From Nitrosophilus alvini (GTDB lineage: Bacteria; Campylobacterota; Campylobacteria; Campylobacterales; Nitratiruptoraceae), in the NCBI RefSeq assembly GCF_015100395.1, contig NZ_AP022847.1, positions 1,633,501 to 1,697,500 of the forward strand: a stretch of DNA of 64,000 bases, in the 5' to 3' direction. A program made the translations under genes and the position numbers. Shown one piece after another: positions 17,770 to 28,620 of this stretch. Positions within the stretch are counted from its first letter, which is position 1; each line of letters opens with the position of its first letter. The notes beneath the pieces were generated by a model. The model saw only the letters and a program-made list of their open reading frames with translations, was not told the origin of the DNA and searched no databases.

Positions 17770-18465
17770 TCACTCTTTTATCTTATATCCGATTCCCGGG
17801 AAGTTTTTTATCAATGTTTTGGAACTTTTTTGTCTCACTCTCTTAACCAGTGCTCTAAGAGCAGCTTCAGTAAAAATATCATCCTGCCATACAGTTGAAC
17901 GTATCTCTTCGATCGTAACAACTCTTCCAAGATTTTTTGCAAGAAGTTCAACAAAGAGGAGTTCTTTTTTTGTAAGTATTATAGGCTCTTTTTTTGAATT
18001 TAAGAGTTCTCTTTTTTTCATATCAAAAACAAATCCCTCACCCAGGTTCACAAAAATATTTTCTTTATATAGTCCTTCTGCAATTTCACATAAAACATCA
18101 AGCAACTTCTCCGGTGTAAAAGGTTTTACGAGATATTTATTTACACCTACATCAATCGCTTTGAAAAGCCTCTCTTTTTCGCTATATGCCGTTAACAAAA
18201 GAACAGGGGTGTTTTTTGATATCTGTTTGATCTCTTTTGCAAATTCAAGACCGTTGGTACCTGGCATTTCGATATCTGTTACTACTATATCAGGTTTTTT
18301 CGACATAAAAATTTCCATTCCTTCCTGTGCATCGGAAGCGGTATAAAAATTTTTAAAGTCACCGGAGAGAACATCTTTTAAAAGCTCTCTAATATTTTTT
18401 TCATCCTCCACATATAATAGAGATAACTCTTTAAGCAGTTTTTTGCAATTTTCCATCTTTCTCAT
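17770..18465 (-). CDS. OmpR/PhoB-family response regulator
   Basis: A 231-residue two-component regulator. The receiver domain (about residues 12-125) has the acidic pair in YVEDE, the phosphorylation Asp in VVTDIEMPG near 62, and Lys in YLVKPFTP near 113. The C-terminal winged-helix DNA-binding domain (about 140-231) shows LTKKELLFVELLAKNLGRVVT, RALVKRVRQK and GIGYKI. The start overlaps the kinase stop by 35 bases (or 26 with the internal ATG at codon 4), so the two are translated together. Its position next to the cbb3 operon matches C. jejuni Cj1491c, which I recall as the regulator of the butyrate-responsive BumSR system. That correspondence is from gene order only. Confidence 0.92.
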   Translation of the reverse strand: MRKMENCKKLLKELSLLYVEDEKNIRELLKDVLSGDFKNFYTASDAQEGMEIFMSKKPDIVVTDIEMPGTNGLEFAKEIKQISKNTPVLLLTAYSEKERLFKAIDVGVNKYLVKPFTPEKLLDVLCEIAEGLYKENIFVNLGEGFVFDMKKRELLNSKKEPIILTKKELLFVELLAKNLGRVVTIEEIRSTVWQDDIFTEAALRALVKRVRQKSSKTLIKNFPGIGYKIKE

Positions 18466-20134
18466 ACTCCAAAGGTAGTTTAATTATAAATTCTGCACCA
18501 TCATCATGATTTCTGGCTTCAAGAGTACCGTTCATACTCTGTTCAATAATCATTTTTGACATATAAAGGCCTATGCCGGTTCCTTGTTTACTATGTTTGG
18601 TAGTAAAATATGGTTCAAAAATTTTATCAATAATCTTTTTATCAATCCCTCCTCCGTTATCTTTTATAAAAATTTCAACAAAATCTTTTTTCCCGTTGCC
18701 TGTCTGCTCACTCTTGGTTTTCACACTTATTTCTATCTTTTTGTTTTCAGGATTTTTCTGATTTAATACATCTTTCGCATTATTTATTATATTGACAATT
18801 ACCTGAGAAAATTCATTGGAATATCCCTCTATGGAGATATTTTTCTCTATATCCATTTTTATCTCGATTCCACTTTTTTCAAGACTTCCTTCAACTATTG
18901 TCAAAGAGTCTTTTATAACCTTTTCTATATTGAAACTCTCTTTCTTCTTGTTGGGTTTGAAAAAATTCTGAAAATCACTTATAGTTTGGGACATTCTTTC
19001 TATGATAGAGTTGCTTTTTTCATACAGAGTCTGCATCATTTTCTTATCTAATGTATTCTCATCATGTCGCTTTTTTATGTTATATAGTAAAATTCCAAGC
19101 TCCATAAGCGGCTGTCTCCACTGATGAGCTATATTTCCTATCATTTCGCCCAAAGAAGCAAGACGCGCCTGCTGAAACATCAGTTTGTCTTTCTGTCTGT
19201 TTTTCTCAACCTCTTTGATTACTCTTTTTTCAAGAGTAAGATTGAGTTCTCTTAGTTTTCTTGTCTGCTCCTCGACTCTTCTTTCAAGTTCGCGATTGAG
19301 TTTTTCCAGGTCCTCTTCTTTTCTTTTCAACCTCTCCTGAAGTTTGACCGATTCGGTTACATCATATCTTATTGCTACAAATTCTACAATTTTGCCGTTT
19401 GAATCCACTATCGGCACTACAGTTGTATTCACATAAAAAGTACTTCCGTCTTTTGCTCTGTTTTTAACTGTGCCTTTCCAGATTTTTTTTGAAAGAATTG
19501 TATTCCAGAATTTTTCATACACCTCTTTCGGAATATCAGGATGTCTTACGATATTGTGATTTTTGCCTATTAACTCTTCTCTTGAATATCCCGATATTTT
19601 GCAAAATTCGTCATTTACATAGGTAATTATGCCATTGATATCCGTTTTTGAAACTATATTGCTACTGTCTATAGCCTGTTTATATTGATGCAGCAGAAAA
19701 GTGTTATAGCTTCTGGCTTTTTCCAGAAAAATTTTTGTTTCCGTCTCTTCAAGAATCTCATGAAGTTTTTTTATATCGACGGGTTTCAACAGATATCTGT
19801 CAACTTTCGCCTCAATAGCCTCAAGAAGACAGTCCGTACTTTTATTGCCAAAAAGTATAATCGGAACATGTTTATTTATTTTTCTAATCTCTTTTGCCAT
19901 AGATATGCCGTCCATTTCGGGCATCTTTGTATCGCTGATTACGATATCCGGTTCTGTTTTTTCAAAAATTTCCAATCCCTCTTTTCCGTTTGATGCTACA
20001 TGAATTTTTGGAAAATAGAAGTTCAGAACAGGTAGCATCTTTTTTTGTTCCAATACCGAGTCTTCTACATAAAGCAGAGTAAATTTTCTAAGCGGTCTGC
20101 GCGTAAGTTTTATCTTTTTCATTTTCAGTGACAT
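18431..20134 (-). CDS. hybrid-type histidine kinase: receiver, Aer-like PAS, HisKA-type core
   Basis: A 567-residue cytoplasmic sensor kinase without transmembrane segments. Order: receiver domain (about 15-130; phospho-acceptor Asp68 in VISDTKMPEMDG), PAS domain (about 155-262), coiled coil (about 262-325), phospho-acceptor motif NIAHQWRQPL with His337, and a HATPase domain with N-box IINNAKD, G1 DNGGGID and G2 GTGIGLYMSK. The PAS contains NIVRHPDIP and KNRAKDG, the signature of the FAD-binding PAS of the aerotaxis receptor Aer, which suggests redox sensing. Its start overlaps the upstream membrane-protein gene by 10 bases. Next to a terminal-oxidase operon, a role in adjusting respiration is plausible but unproven. 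Confidence 0.9.
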   Translation of the reverse strand: MSLKMKKIKLTRRPLRKFTLLYVEDSVLEQKKMLPVLNFYFPKIHVASNGKEGLEIFEKTEPDIVISDTKMPEMDGISMAKEIRKINKHVPIILFGNKSTDCLLEAIEAKVDRYLLKPVDIKKLHEILEETETKIFLEKARSYNTFLLHQYKQAIDSSNIVSKTDINGIITYVNDEFCKISGYSREELIGKNHNIVRHPDIPKEVYEKFWNTILSKKIWKGTVKNRAKDGSTFYVNTTVVPIVDSNGKIVEFVAIRYDVTESVKLQERLKRKEEDLEKLNRELERRVEEQTRKLRELNLTLEKRVIKEVEKNRQKDKLMFQQARLASLGEMIGNIAHQWRQPLMELGILLYNIKKRHDENTLDKKMMQTLYEKSNSIIERMSQTISDFQNFFKPNKKKESFNIEKVIKDSLTIVEGSLEKSGIEIKMDIEKNISIEGYSNEFSQVIVNIINNAKDVLNQKNPENKKIEISVKTKSEQTGNGKKDFVEIFIKDNGGGIDKKIIDKIFEPYFTTKHSKQGTGIGLYMSKMIIEQSMNGTLEARNHDDGAEFIIKLPLEYEKDGKLQKTA

Positions 20135-20814
20135 GTATGAATAGATGCGTTTGGATCAAAAATGAACCAATATCCTTTATATATTATATAAAATCCATAT
20201 AAGATTATAACAACGGAAGCTAATCTAATCATTAAATTTCTAAAATTGCTGCTTTTCAAAAATCCTGCAATTGTACCAAGCCCGAAAAGAACGGGAATAG
20301 TGGAGAGTCCGAAAATTGTCATAACTATCGCACCCCAAAAAGGCGAACCTGTAGCGGCTGCAGAGGCTGCAAAGAAATAGACAAGTCCGCAGGGAAGAAA
20401 TCCGTTGAGCATACCAAGAAAAAAGAAACTTGGAAGCGTTTTTGAATGTATCAGTTTTGAAAACAGTTTTTTAAAAAAGGTATATTTTGTAAGAGAGACC
20501 TCTATAGAAGTCAAAAATTTAAGATTCCCTGTCAATGAGATACCCATCAAAACCATAAAAAGACCGATTGCCAGATAGAGTGCACCCTGTGTTTTGGCAG
20601 AAATCAGCAGAATACTTCCCAAAAATCCAAATACTGCACCTATAATAGCATAAGAAAAAGTTCTTCCGGTATTGTAAATCAGATGTGCCAGAAGAGAGTT
20701 CAGTTTTCCTTTGGACGGATCTACTTTCGCTGTCGTATACGCTATGACAAATCCCCCGCACATCCCTATGCAGTGCCCAAGACTACCCAAAAAAGCAACA
20801 GTGACTATACTCAA
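20125..20814 (-). CDS. UreH/SafE-like polytopic membrane protein (possible metal transporter)
   Basis: A 229-residue protein with about six transmembrane helices. The N-terminus holds the motif GSLGHCIGMCGGF, hallmark of the UreH-like/sulfite-exporter-related family in which HCxGMCGG is conserved; NGFLPCGLVY marks the internal repeat. The C-terminus ends HTCH. Cysteine/methionine motifs inside the membrane and constant association with cbb3 genes suggest copper or nickel transport for metalloenzyme assembly; this is inference. No ATG is available: the frame is open only from a TGA 51 bases upstream, and TTG at 20814 or ATT/ATA just before it must be the start. AAAGGATT lies about 25 bases before the TTG, favouring a start slightly upstream. 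Confidence 0.75.
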   Translation of the reverse strand: MSIVTVAFLGSLGHCIGMCGGFVIAYTTAKVDPSKGKLNSLLAHLIYNTGRTFSYAIIGAVFGFLGSILLISAKTQGALYLAIGLFMVLMGISLTGNLKFLTSIEVSLTKYTFFKKLFSKLIHSKTLPSFFFLGMLNGFLPCGLVYFFAASAAATGSPFWGAIVMTIFGLSTIPVLFGLGTIAGFLKSSNFRNLMIRLASVVIILYGFYIIYKGYWFIFDPNASIHTCH

Positions 20815-20918
20815 AAAATCAATAGTCTCTATAAAGAATCCTTTTTTAAAAGTTTGAAGTCAAAAGAGAAGGCTAAAATCTACCCTCTCCCTTACTTCAT
20901 CCCATAAAGGAAATTATA

Positions 20919-22973
20919 TCAAAATCTGTAGTTTAAATTTGCATATATGTATCTTCCCGGTTCATTTATAAGCAGAGGTGCAGTATCTCCTACAAGAGCT
21001 CTCCCAACATATGTATTGTTTGCCGCATAAGTTTTATCGAAAAGATTATCGATACCAGCATTTACCCTGAGTGAGTCGGTTATCTCTTTGCCCGCTTTGA
21101 GATTTACTACTCCCCAACCGCCGACAGCCTGTTCTCCGTTATCTTCATCATAACTGCTGTAACCTTTCTGTGCAACCCCTTCGATACTTCCAAACCAGTC
21201 GCCATTATCGTATGTAATAGCAACTCTTCCTCTAAGAGGAGGGATTTGGGCCATATCCTCATCAGTCTGTGTAGCACTTGGTTGTGTATCTTTTTTACCT
21301 CTTTGGTATGCAATAGAACCTTCAAGCGAAATCTCATCTGTAAGAAGTGCAAATGCGGAGATATCTCCTCCATATATATGGGCATCTATATTTGCCCAAG
21401 TAAGTGTGTTTCCTTTTTTGTACGCGTATATATAGTCTTTCAGATCGCTGTAAAAAAGAGTTCCTCTAAATTTTACATCAGCAATTTTTGTTTCGAATCC
21501 AAGATCTACTTCTCTGTTTTTCGTCTCTTTGAGATCAGGATTTCCTTGTCTCATCCACATCCCACTCATATACATTATCGCATATAGCTCCTGTGCATCC
21601 GGCACCCTGATACCCTGTCCGAAGCCTATAAATACGGAACTATCTTTCGAATAGTTATATTTGGCAACCAGATTTGCGCTGAAATTATTGTATGTCTTGC
21701 TAGTTTTACCTGCAAAATAGTTTTGTATATCCGCTATTGATACGATAGTAGGATCATCAAGATTGTTTGCATCGATATCTGTTTTATCGTATCTTGCGCC
21801 TACTTTGATAGTATAGTTTCCGATATTTTTGACCGCTTTTGCAAAAAGGGCTCTGTTTTTAGTATCAACGTCGGGAATTCTTACCTGTACAGGATTTTCG
21901 GCTGGTTCGCGCAGATACATACCGTTCCAGTTTCTAAGAGATGTATCCACTCCCACTTTCCATTTCACACCGGAAGCAGCAAAAGAGTTTTCGATTTTCG
22001 TACCCTTTATAGTACTTCTAACCCTGTGAGTTCCATATTTCATAGGATTTGATGAGGCATTTCTAAATTCGGTTCCCATATCGTGTCTTACATGAGAATA
22101 GTAAGCTTTCACAGCAAGTTTGTCAGAATATTCTGAAAGATTTTTTATTACATACTCTCCGTTCGCCATTACAGTTTCGTCAAGTTGCGCATCCATCTTG
22201 AAAGCGGGATACAAAACATCGGTTGCTTTGTCTTTGTAAACACTCAGTTTCGCCTCCTGATTGTCTGCTACTGAAATATTGGCTTTGGTCCATAATATAT
22301 CTCTTTTATACGCTTTTTTATCTTTATATTCAGGTTTATAGGCATCATCTGCCGTCGCACCCAAAGCTTCAATATTCTGTTGGGCAAGAGTTTTGCCGTC
22401 GCCGTCTTTGTACTGATCACTGGACTCACGGGAGTAACCCATCAGTATTTTTATTTTGTCGTCTCCAGCATTTCCGGTAACAGATATTTTTTTATAGTCA
22501 AAACTTCCTGCGGTCAAAGAGAGCTCCCCTTCAAGACCTTTTTTGGGATCTTTAGTCTTGACATCGATCACTCCTCCCATACTTCCAAAGTTCTCAACAT
22601 CAAAAGGTCCCTCTTTTACAACAACCGTATCTATCTGGGAAGCGGATATGTGCATAGAAGGAGGATCCATTCTGTTGGGACATCCACCGTAGATTTTGGC
22701 TCCGTCAATCAAAACATTTATATCATCTCTTTTGAAACCTCTAAGAAGCAGATCGTTTCCTATCGCACTGGCTCTTACAAGATTTATTTCCGGAAGCGAT
22801 TGAGATAGTATTTCAGCCAGGTCCTGCTGTCTTGTAAACTCTATCTCAACTGCACTTACCTCTTTTTCAACACTCCTTTCGGCTTCGCTTTCTATTATCA
22901 CCTTTTCTACTGTAACGCTTTGGGCAAAAAGTGCGGAACCAAGAACTAGTGACAGTACGATTTTATTTCTCAT
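20919..22973 (-). CDS. oprC: TonB-dependent outer-membrane copper receptor, OprC/NosA-like
   Basis: A 684-residue outer-membrane receptor. It has a signal peptide (RNKIVLSLVLGSALFAQS), a plug domain (about 45-140, with LLLRGFKRDDINVLIDGAKIYGG) and a 22-strand-type barrel ending in ...YANLNYRF with the terminal Phe. The plug holds CPNRMDPPS: Cys98 and Met102 form CxxxM, and the barrel holds HDM with His297 and Met299, i.e. HxM. In OprC of Pseudomonas aeruginosa a CxxxM-HxM site binds copper, and CPNRMDPP is typical of OprC/NosA. It would import copper with TonB-ExbBD energy. It lies upstream of the cbb3 operon and its two-component system. AGGAGC precedes the ATG. I see no clear Fur box in the AT-rich leader. 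Confidence 0.85.
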   Translation of the reverse strand: MRNKIVLSLVLGSALFAQSVTVEKVIIESEAERSVEKEVSAVEIEFTRQQDLAEILSQSLPEINLVRASAIGNDLLLRGFKRDDINVLIDGAKIYGGCPNRMDPPSMHISASQIDTVVVKEGPFDVENFGSMGGVIDVKTKDPKKGLEGELSLTAGSFDYKKISVTGNAGDDKIKILMGYSRESSDQYKDGDGKTLAQQNIEALGATADDAYKPEYKDKKAYKRDILWTKANISVADNQEAKLSVYKDKATDVLYPAFKMDAQLDETVMANGEYVIKNLSEYSDKLAVKAYYSHVRHDMGTEFRNASSNPMKYGTHRVRSTIKGTKIENSFAASGVKWKVGVDTSLRNWNGMYLREPAENPVQVRIPDVDTKNRALFAKAVKNIGNYTIKVGARYDKTDIDANNLDDPTIVSIADIQNYFAGKTSKTYNNFSANLVAKYNYSKDSSVFIGFGQGIRVPDAQELYAIMYMSGMWMRQGNPDLKETKNREVDLGFETKIADVKFRGTLFYSDLKDYIYAYKKGNTLTWANIDAHIYGGDISAFALLTDEISLEGSIAYQRGKKDTQPSATQTDEDMAQIPPLRGRVAITYDNGDWFGSIEGVAQKGYSSYDEDNGEQAVGGWGVVNLKAGKEITDSLRVNAGIDNLFDKTYAANNTYVGRALVGDTAPLLINEPGRYIYANLNYRF

Positions 22974-23126
22974 GATAGCTCCTGAAATTTTTTCTTTATT
23001 ATTGCAAAAGAAAGTTAAATATGTTTTAAATTAAATATTATTTTAATCACAATTTAATAATAAATCTCCTGCTTTTTAAACGGCAAAACTACAAATTTTG
23101 TATAGTTTCACAGTAGTTATAAATAA

Positions 23127-23157
23127 AAAAGTGTTGAGAAAAAATCTCAACACTTCA
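23127..23157 (-). terminator. Rho-independent terminator of the carA transcript
   Basis: Perfect 11-base stem AAGTGTTGAGA/TCTCAACACTT with a five-A loop; on the minus strand the stem is followed by TTTTTTATTTAT. It lies 90 bases after the coiled-coil gene that ends the carA transcript. The rest of the gap (22974-23126) is the AT-rich upstream region of the copper receptor, with TAATAT-like -10 candidates but no operator I can name. Confidence 0.85.
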
Positions 23158-23246
23158 AAAAGGAGTGAGGAATGCAGTTGCAGTCGGGTATGATTACAAA
23201 TACTATTTTAATACAAGTGTGTTAATTTAGTATTAAATAAATAGAA

Positions 23247-23471
23247 CTATTTTTTACATCTTAAAAGTTCGATAGATTTTATCTTCTCTACCCTCTTTTC
23301 AAGCTCTTCTAGCTCTTTTAAATTTTTATCGCATCTCTTTTGAAGCTCAATTTTTTTTTCTTTGAGAAACTCAAGCTGTTTTTCTATCGTATCCAGACCT
23401 ATGGCACACTGTTTTGCAGCCTCTTCTTCTTTTTCAATAACCCATTCGGTCAGTTTTTTGATAAATTCCAT
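23247..23471 (-). CDS. small coiled-coil protein, unknown function
   Basis: A 74-residue highly charged protein that is almost entirely helical. Residues about 28-70 (IEKQLEFLKEKKIELQKRCDKNLKELEELEKRVEKIK) show a continuous heptad pattern. There is no signal peptide or membrane segment. Its ATG overlaps the carA stop as TGATG, with AGGAGT just upstream, so it is translationally coupled to carA. I recognise no family. Confidence 0.7.
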   Translation of the reverse strand: MEFIKKLTEWVIEKEEEAAKQCAIGLDTIEKQLEFLKEKKIELQKRCDKNLKELEELEKRVEKIKSIELLRCKK

Positions 23472-24619
23472 CAGATACTCCTATTCTTTTTACACTCCAC
23501 TACAGCCTTAGCAAACTCTTCGAACACATATGCACTTTCATGAGGACCTGGACTGGCTTCAGGATGATGTTGTACCGAAAAAATCGGAGAATTTTTATAT
23601 TTTAGTCCTTCTATAGTATTGTCAAAAAGATTCATATGTGTAACTTCTGCAACCTCTTTTATATTTTCAGGAACATTATAGTTGTGATTTTGAGCTGTTA
23701 TCTCCACTCTACCCGTTTTGACATTTTTAACAGGATGGTTTCCTCCGTGATGACCGAATTTGAGTTTGAAAGTAGGATATCCGTGCGAAATGGAAAGGAG
23801 CTGATGTCCAAGGCATATGGCAAACATAGGTATTTTTGCATCAATAAGTTTTTTTATCTCTTTATGCTCATCTTTAAGAAGAAGCGGATCGCCCGGTCCG
23901 TTAGATAAAAAAACTCCGTCAATTTCACCTTTTTCGTATTTTTCTATCAAGTCCTCTGCTTTAAAGTTATGAGGAACTACTTCTACTTCGAGACCTGCTT
24001 GGGTTAAATTATTGAGTATATTTCTTTTTACCCCGAAATCTATAGCGATGATTTTAGCCTTCGGTTTCGGAGGCGCTTTATAACAGAACTCTTTTGCATC
24101 ATATGTTGCACTTTTATGCAGATAGCTTTTCTTTGTACTTACCTCTTTGATATAGTTTATCTCTTCAATTCTCGGGCTTTGGCTTAGTATCTTTTTCAGC
24201 TCACCCGCATCCGATATTTCGGTTGAAGCTATCATCATCATAGAGCCTTCTTCTCTGAGAACCTTTGTCAAAAATCTGGTATCTATATCTGTTATTCCCA
24301 TAATATCAAATCTTTTCAAAAAATCTTCAAGTGAACTCTGGGCTCTGAAATTGGAGTATCTTTTCTGATAGTTTCTTACGATTATTCCTTTTGCATATGC
24401 CCCGGCACTCTCCATATCATCAGCATTGGTTCCCACATTTCCGATTTCTGGCATCGTAAAAGTTATAAACTGGCCGGCATAGCTCGGATCACTCACAATC
24501 TCCTGATAGCCTGTCATTGACGTATTAAATACAATTTCGCCGGTTCTCGTTCCCTCTGCTCCAAAACTTCTGGCTTCCAAAAATATCCCGTTTTCAAGAT
24601 ATACCCATACTTTTTTCAT
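23471..24619 (-). CDS. carA: carbamoyl-phosphate synthase, small (glutaminase) subunit
   Basis: A 382-residue subunit that hydrolyses glutamine and channels ammonia to CarB for arginine and pyrimidine synthesis. The N-terminal CPSase domain has EIVFNTSMTGYQEIVSDPSYAGQ; the C-terminal class I amidotransferase has GVFLSNGPGDP, the nucleophile in FAICLGHQLL and the catalytic His in VQHHPEASPGPHES. I use the ATG preceded by GGGAGATTAT; the frame is open seven codons further, but without a ribosome site there. It follows the DUF507 gene; carB is not in the window. Confidence 0.96.
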   Translation of the reverse strand: MKKVWVYLENGIFLEARSFGAEGTRTGEIVFNTSMTGYQEIVSDPSYAGQFITFTMPEIGNVGTNADDMESAGAYAKGIIVRNYQKRYSNFRAQSSLEDFLKRFDIMGITDIDTRFLTKVLREEGSMMMIASTEISDAGELKKILSQSPRIEEINYIKEVSTKKSYLHKSATYDAKEFCYKAPPKPKAKIIAIDFGVKRNILNNLTQAGLEVEVVPHNFKAEDLIEKYEKGEIDGVFLSNGPGDPLLLKDEHKEIKKLIDAKIPMFAICLGHQLLSISHGYPTFKLKFGHHGGNHPVKNVKTGRVEITAQNHNYNVPENIKEVAEVTHMNLFDNTIEGLKYKNSPIFSVQHHPEASPGPHESAYVFEEFAKAVVECKKNRSI

Positions 24620-24678
24620 ATAATCTCCCAATTTTCCCATCTTTCAAAAGCGTCAATCACCATATATTAACCAAAATT

Positions 24679-25230
24679 CTACAGCATACCTCTTCTTTTC
24701 AGTTCATCTTCATACATTTTTTGAAAAACCATCTCAAACTCTTCAGAACCGGGTATCAGCTTTCTTTTATAATGCGATATCTTTTCCAGAACAGCCTCTT
24801 CTATATCCTCATATGTCCCTATATAATCCATTATCGCATTAAAAATGATATTTTTTACTTTATTTTCCGGTACATCATACCTTATAAGGTCGTCTTCATA
24901 TAGTCTGTCCAGTATTTTATGGGCAAGATCATTGTATCTGTCCTCAAAATCAAGTATCACACCATATTCCGGTGCCAGTTTTTTCTTTATCATCCAGAAA
25001 AGCTGTTTCGGATCCGCAAGCATAAACTCTATCTCTTCTTCATTTTCTTCTATAATCTCTTTGACTCTCTCTTCTAAAGCAGCCTCTTTTTTAAGATCAT
25101 CCTCAAGAAGTTCTTTGGCCGCTTCAGCTACAGGCTCAATGCCTTTTGTCATTGTTACAAATCCGCTTTTTGCAAGGTCTATCGCTATCTTATTCGCTAC
25201 ATACGGCGCATGAGGCAATCTAAGTCTCAT
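24679..25230 (-). CDS. DUF507-family protein
   Basis: A 183-residue soluble, mostly helical protein starting MRLRLPHAPYVANKIAIDLAKSGFV, which is the typical opening of DUF507. It has two similar halves, each with a conserved hydrophobic helix pair. The function of the family is unknown; it is restricted to a few phyla including Campylobacterota. It lies between purA and carA, 56 bases after purA, and I recall the same order in C. jejuni. Confidence 0.82.
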   Translation of the reverse strand: MRLRLPHAPYVANKIAIDLAKSGFVTMTKGIEPVAEAAKELLEDDLKKEAALEERVKEIIEENEEEIEFMLADPKQLFWMIKKKLAPEYGVILDFEDRYNDLAHKILDRLYEDDLIRYDVPENKVKNIIFNAIMDYIGTYEDIEEAVLEKISHYKRKLIPGSEEFEMVFQKMYEDELKRRGML

Positions 25231-25286
25231 ATTTTCTCCTGATTTGAGGTAGGAAGTCAGAGTTTTTCAGACTCCGGCTCTCCTGT

Positions 25287-27388
<2,102 letters not shown>

Positions 27389-27392
27389 ATCT

Positions 27393-28490
27393 CTATCCAA
27401 AATATATTTTATTGAAAACAGCATTAGCCGTTCCGTCGTAAACTCTTCGACCTATCCTCTCAAGAGCAAGCTCTATGCTATTTACAACCCATGCGGCTTC
27501 ATAATGCTCTATAAGCCCCATATGATTGATTCTGAAAATTTTTCCCTTTAGATGGTCCTGACCCCCGGCAATATTCACTCCAAACTCTGTTTTTAAAATT
27601 TTTCTTATATCTTCGCTATTTTCGTCTATAATGGCTGTCATAGCATTTGCCGGTGTTTTGGGATATATTTTGAGTCCTATCGCTCTTAATGCTTCTCTTG
27701 TAGCTTCTGCTCTTTTTGCAGTCACCCTATAAAGGTTATCAAGCCCTGCTTTCTCAATAGTTTTCAGAATTTCACCAAGGCCTATTATGAGAGTAGTAGC
27801 TGCCGTATATGCAGTAGTACCGGTTCTCTGTTTTGATATTTCGCTTGCCAGATTGAAATAGTAGCCTCTGCCATTGCCTATCTTTTCCACGGCCTTAGCG
27901 CTGAGCCCAACCATGGCAAGACCGGGTGGAAGCATAAGCGCTTTTTGGCTTCCTGCTATCAAAGCATCGATGTCACTTACATCTATAGGCTCCACTCCCA
28001 CAGCCGTTATACCGTCTGCAACTATCGTAATATCTCTTATTTTTTTCGCCTCTTTTGCTATCTCTTCAACCGGATGCCTGAGTCCTCCAGCACTTTCGCA
28101 TATCTGAATAAAAAGCGCATCTATATCCTCATCACTCTTTATCGCTTCAATTACCTCATCTACATCTGCCGGCGTATCCCACTCATAGCAGAGCTCCGTT
28201 ACGGGAATATTATATGCCCTGGCTATTTTTGCAAACCTTCCGCCGAATTTTCCGGCATTTATGACCAAAGCCTTTTTTTGGCAAAGATTTATAACGGTGC
28301 TTTCCATAGCGCCGGTGCCTGTTGAAGCAAGAATAACACACTCTTCGGTGCCAAAAAGGTTTAAAAGTCTCTCTCTTGTATCTTTAAAAATTTCCGTAAA
28401 TTCAGGGGTTCTATGATGTATGGTTTTCTGAGCCATTGCTATTCTGACATGTTCCGGAACAGGTGTGGGACCGGGTGTAAAAAGAAGCAT
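27393..28490 (-). CDS. class V aminotransferase, serine/alanine-glyoxylate type
   Basis: A 365-residue PLP enzyme starting MLLFTPGPTPVPEHVRIAM. The Schiff-base lysine is in ALIAGSQKALMLPPGLAMVGLS (GSQKAL), the PLP-binding Asp in IVADGITAVG, and the phosphate-binding region at ASTGTGAMESTV. Family members include serine-glyoxylate, alanine-glyoxylate aminotransferases and the aspartate-type enzyme of some archaea; in this phylum the gene is usually called a soluble hydrogenase small subunit or aminotransferase without tested substrate. The start is the ATG after AAAGGTTGAGT. It is the first gene of the run to purA. Confidence 0.88.
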   Translation of the reverse strand: MLLFTPGPTPVPEHVRIAMAQKTIHHRTPEFTEIFKDTRERLLNLFGTEECVILASTGTGAMESTVINLCQKKALVINAGKFGGRFAKIARAYNIPVTELCYEWDTPADVDEVIEAIKSDEDIDALFIQICESAGGLRHPVEEIAKEAKKIRDITIVADGITAVGVEPIDVSDIDALIAGSQKALMLPPGLAMVGLSAKAVEKIGNGRGYYFNLASEISKQRTGTTAYTAATTLIIGLGEILKTIEKAGLDNLYRVTAKRAEATREALRAIGLKIYPKTPANAMTAIIDENSEDIRKILKTEFGVNIAGGQDHLKGKIFRINHMGLIEHYEAAWVVNSIELALERIGRRVYDGTANAVFNKIYFG

Positions 28491-28594
28491 ACTCAACCTT
28501 TCAATAAAAATAATCAAATTTTGGGCTGAGTATATCAAATATTGGTTTAGGAGCGGATAAATTTAAAATCTAATAAGTAGAAAGGGGAGATTAA

Positions 28595-28620
28595 AATAAG
28601 CCGGAAGAGTCCGGCTTATT
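28595..28620 (-). terminator. hsp20 terminator overlapping the stop codon
   Basis: Perfect 11-base stem AATAAGCCGGA/TCCGGCTTATT with a four-base loop. On the minus strand it is followed by TTTAAT. The ascending arm contains the hsp20 TAA, so the stop codon itself lies in the hairpin. Confidence 0.85.

Noticed and set aside
20919-22973. TonB receptor as a siderophore or haem receptor
   Set aside because: The CPNRMDPP and HDM motifs fit the copper receptors OprC/NosA better, and no Fur-like box or siderophore gene is nearby.
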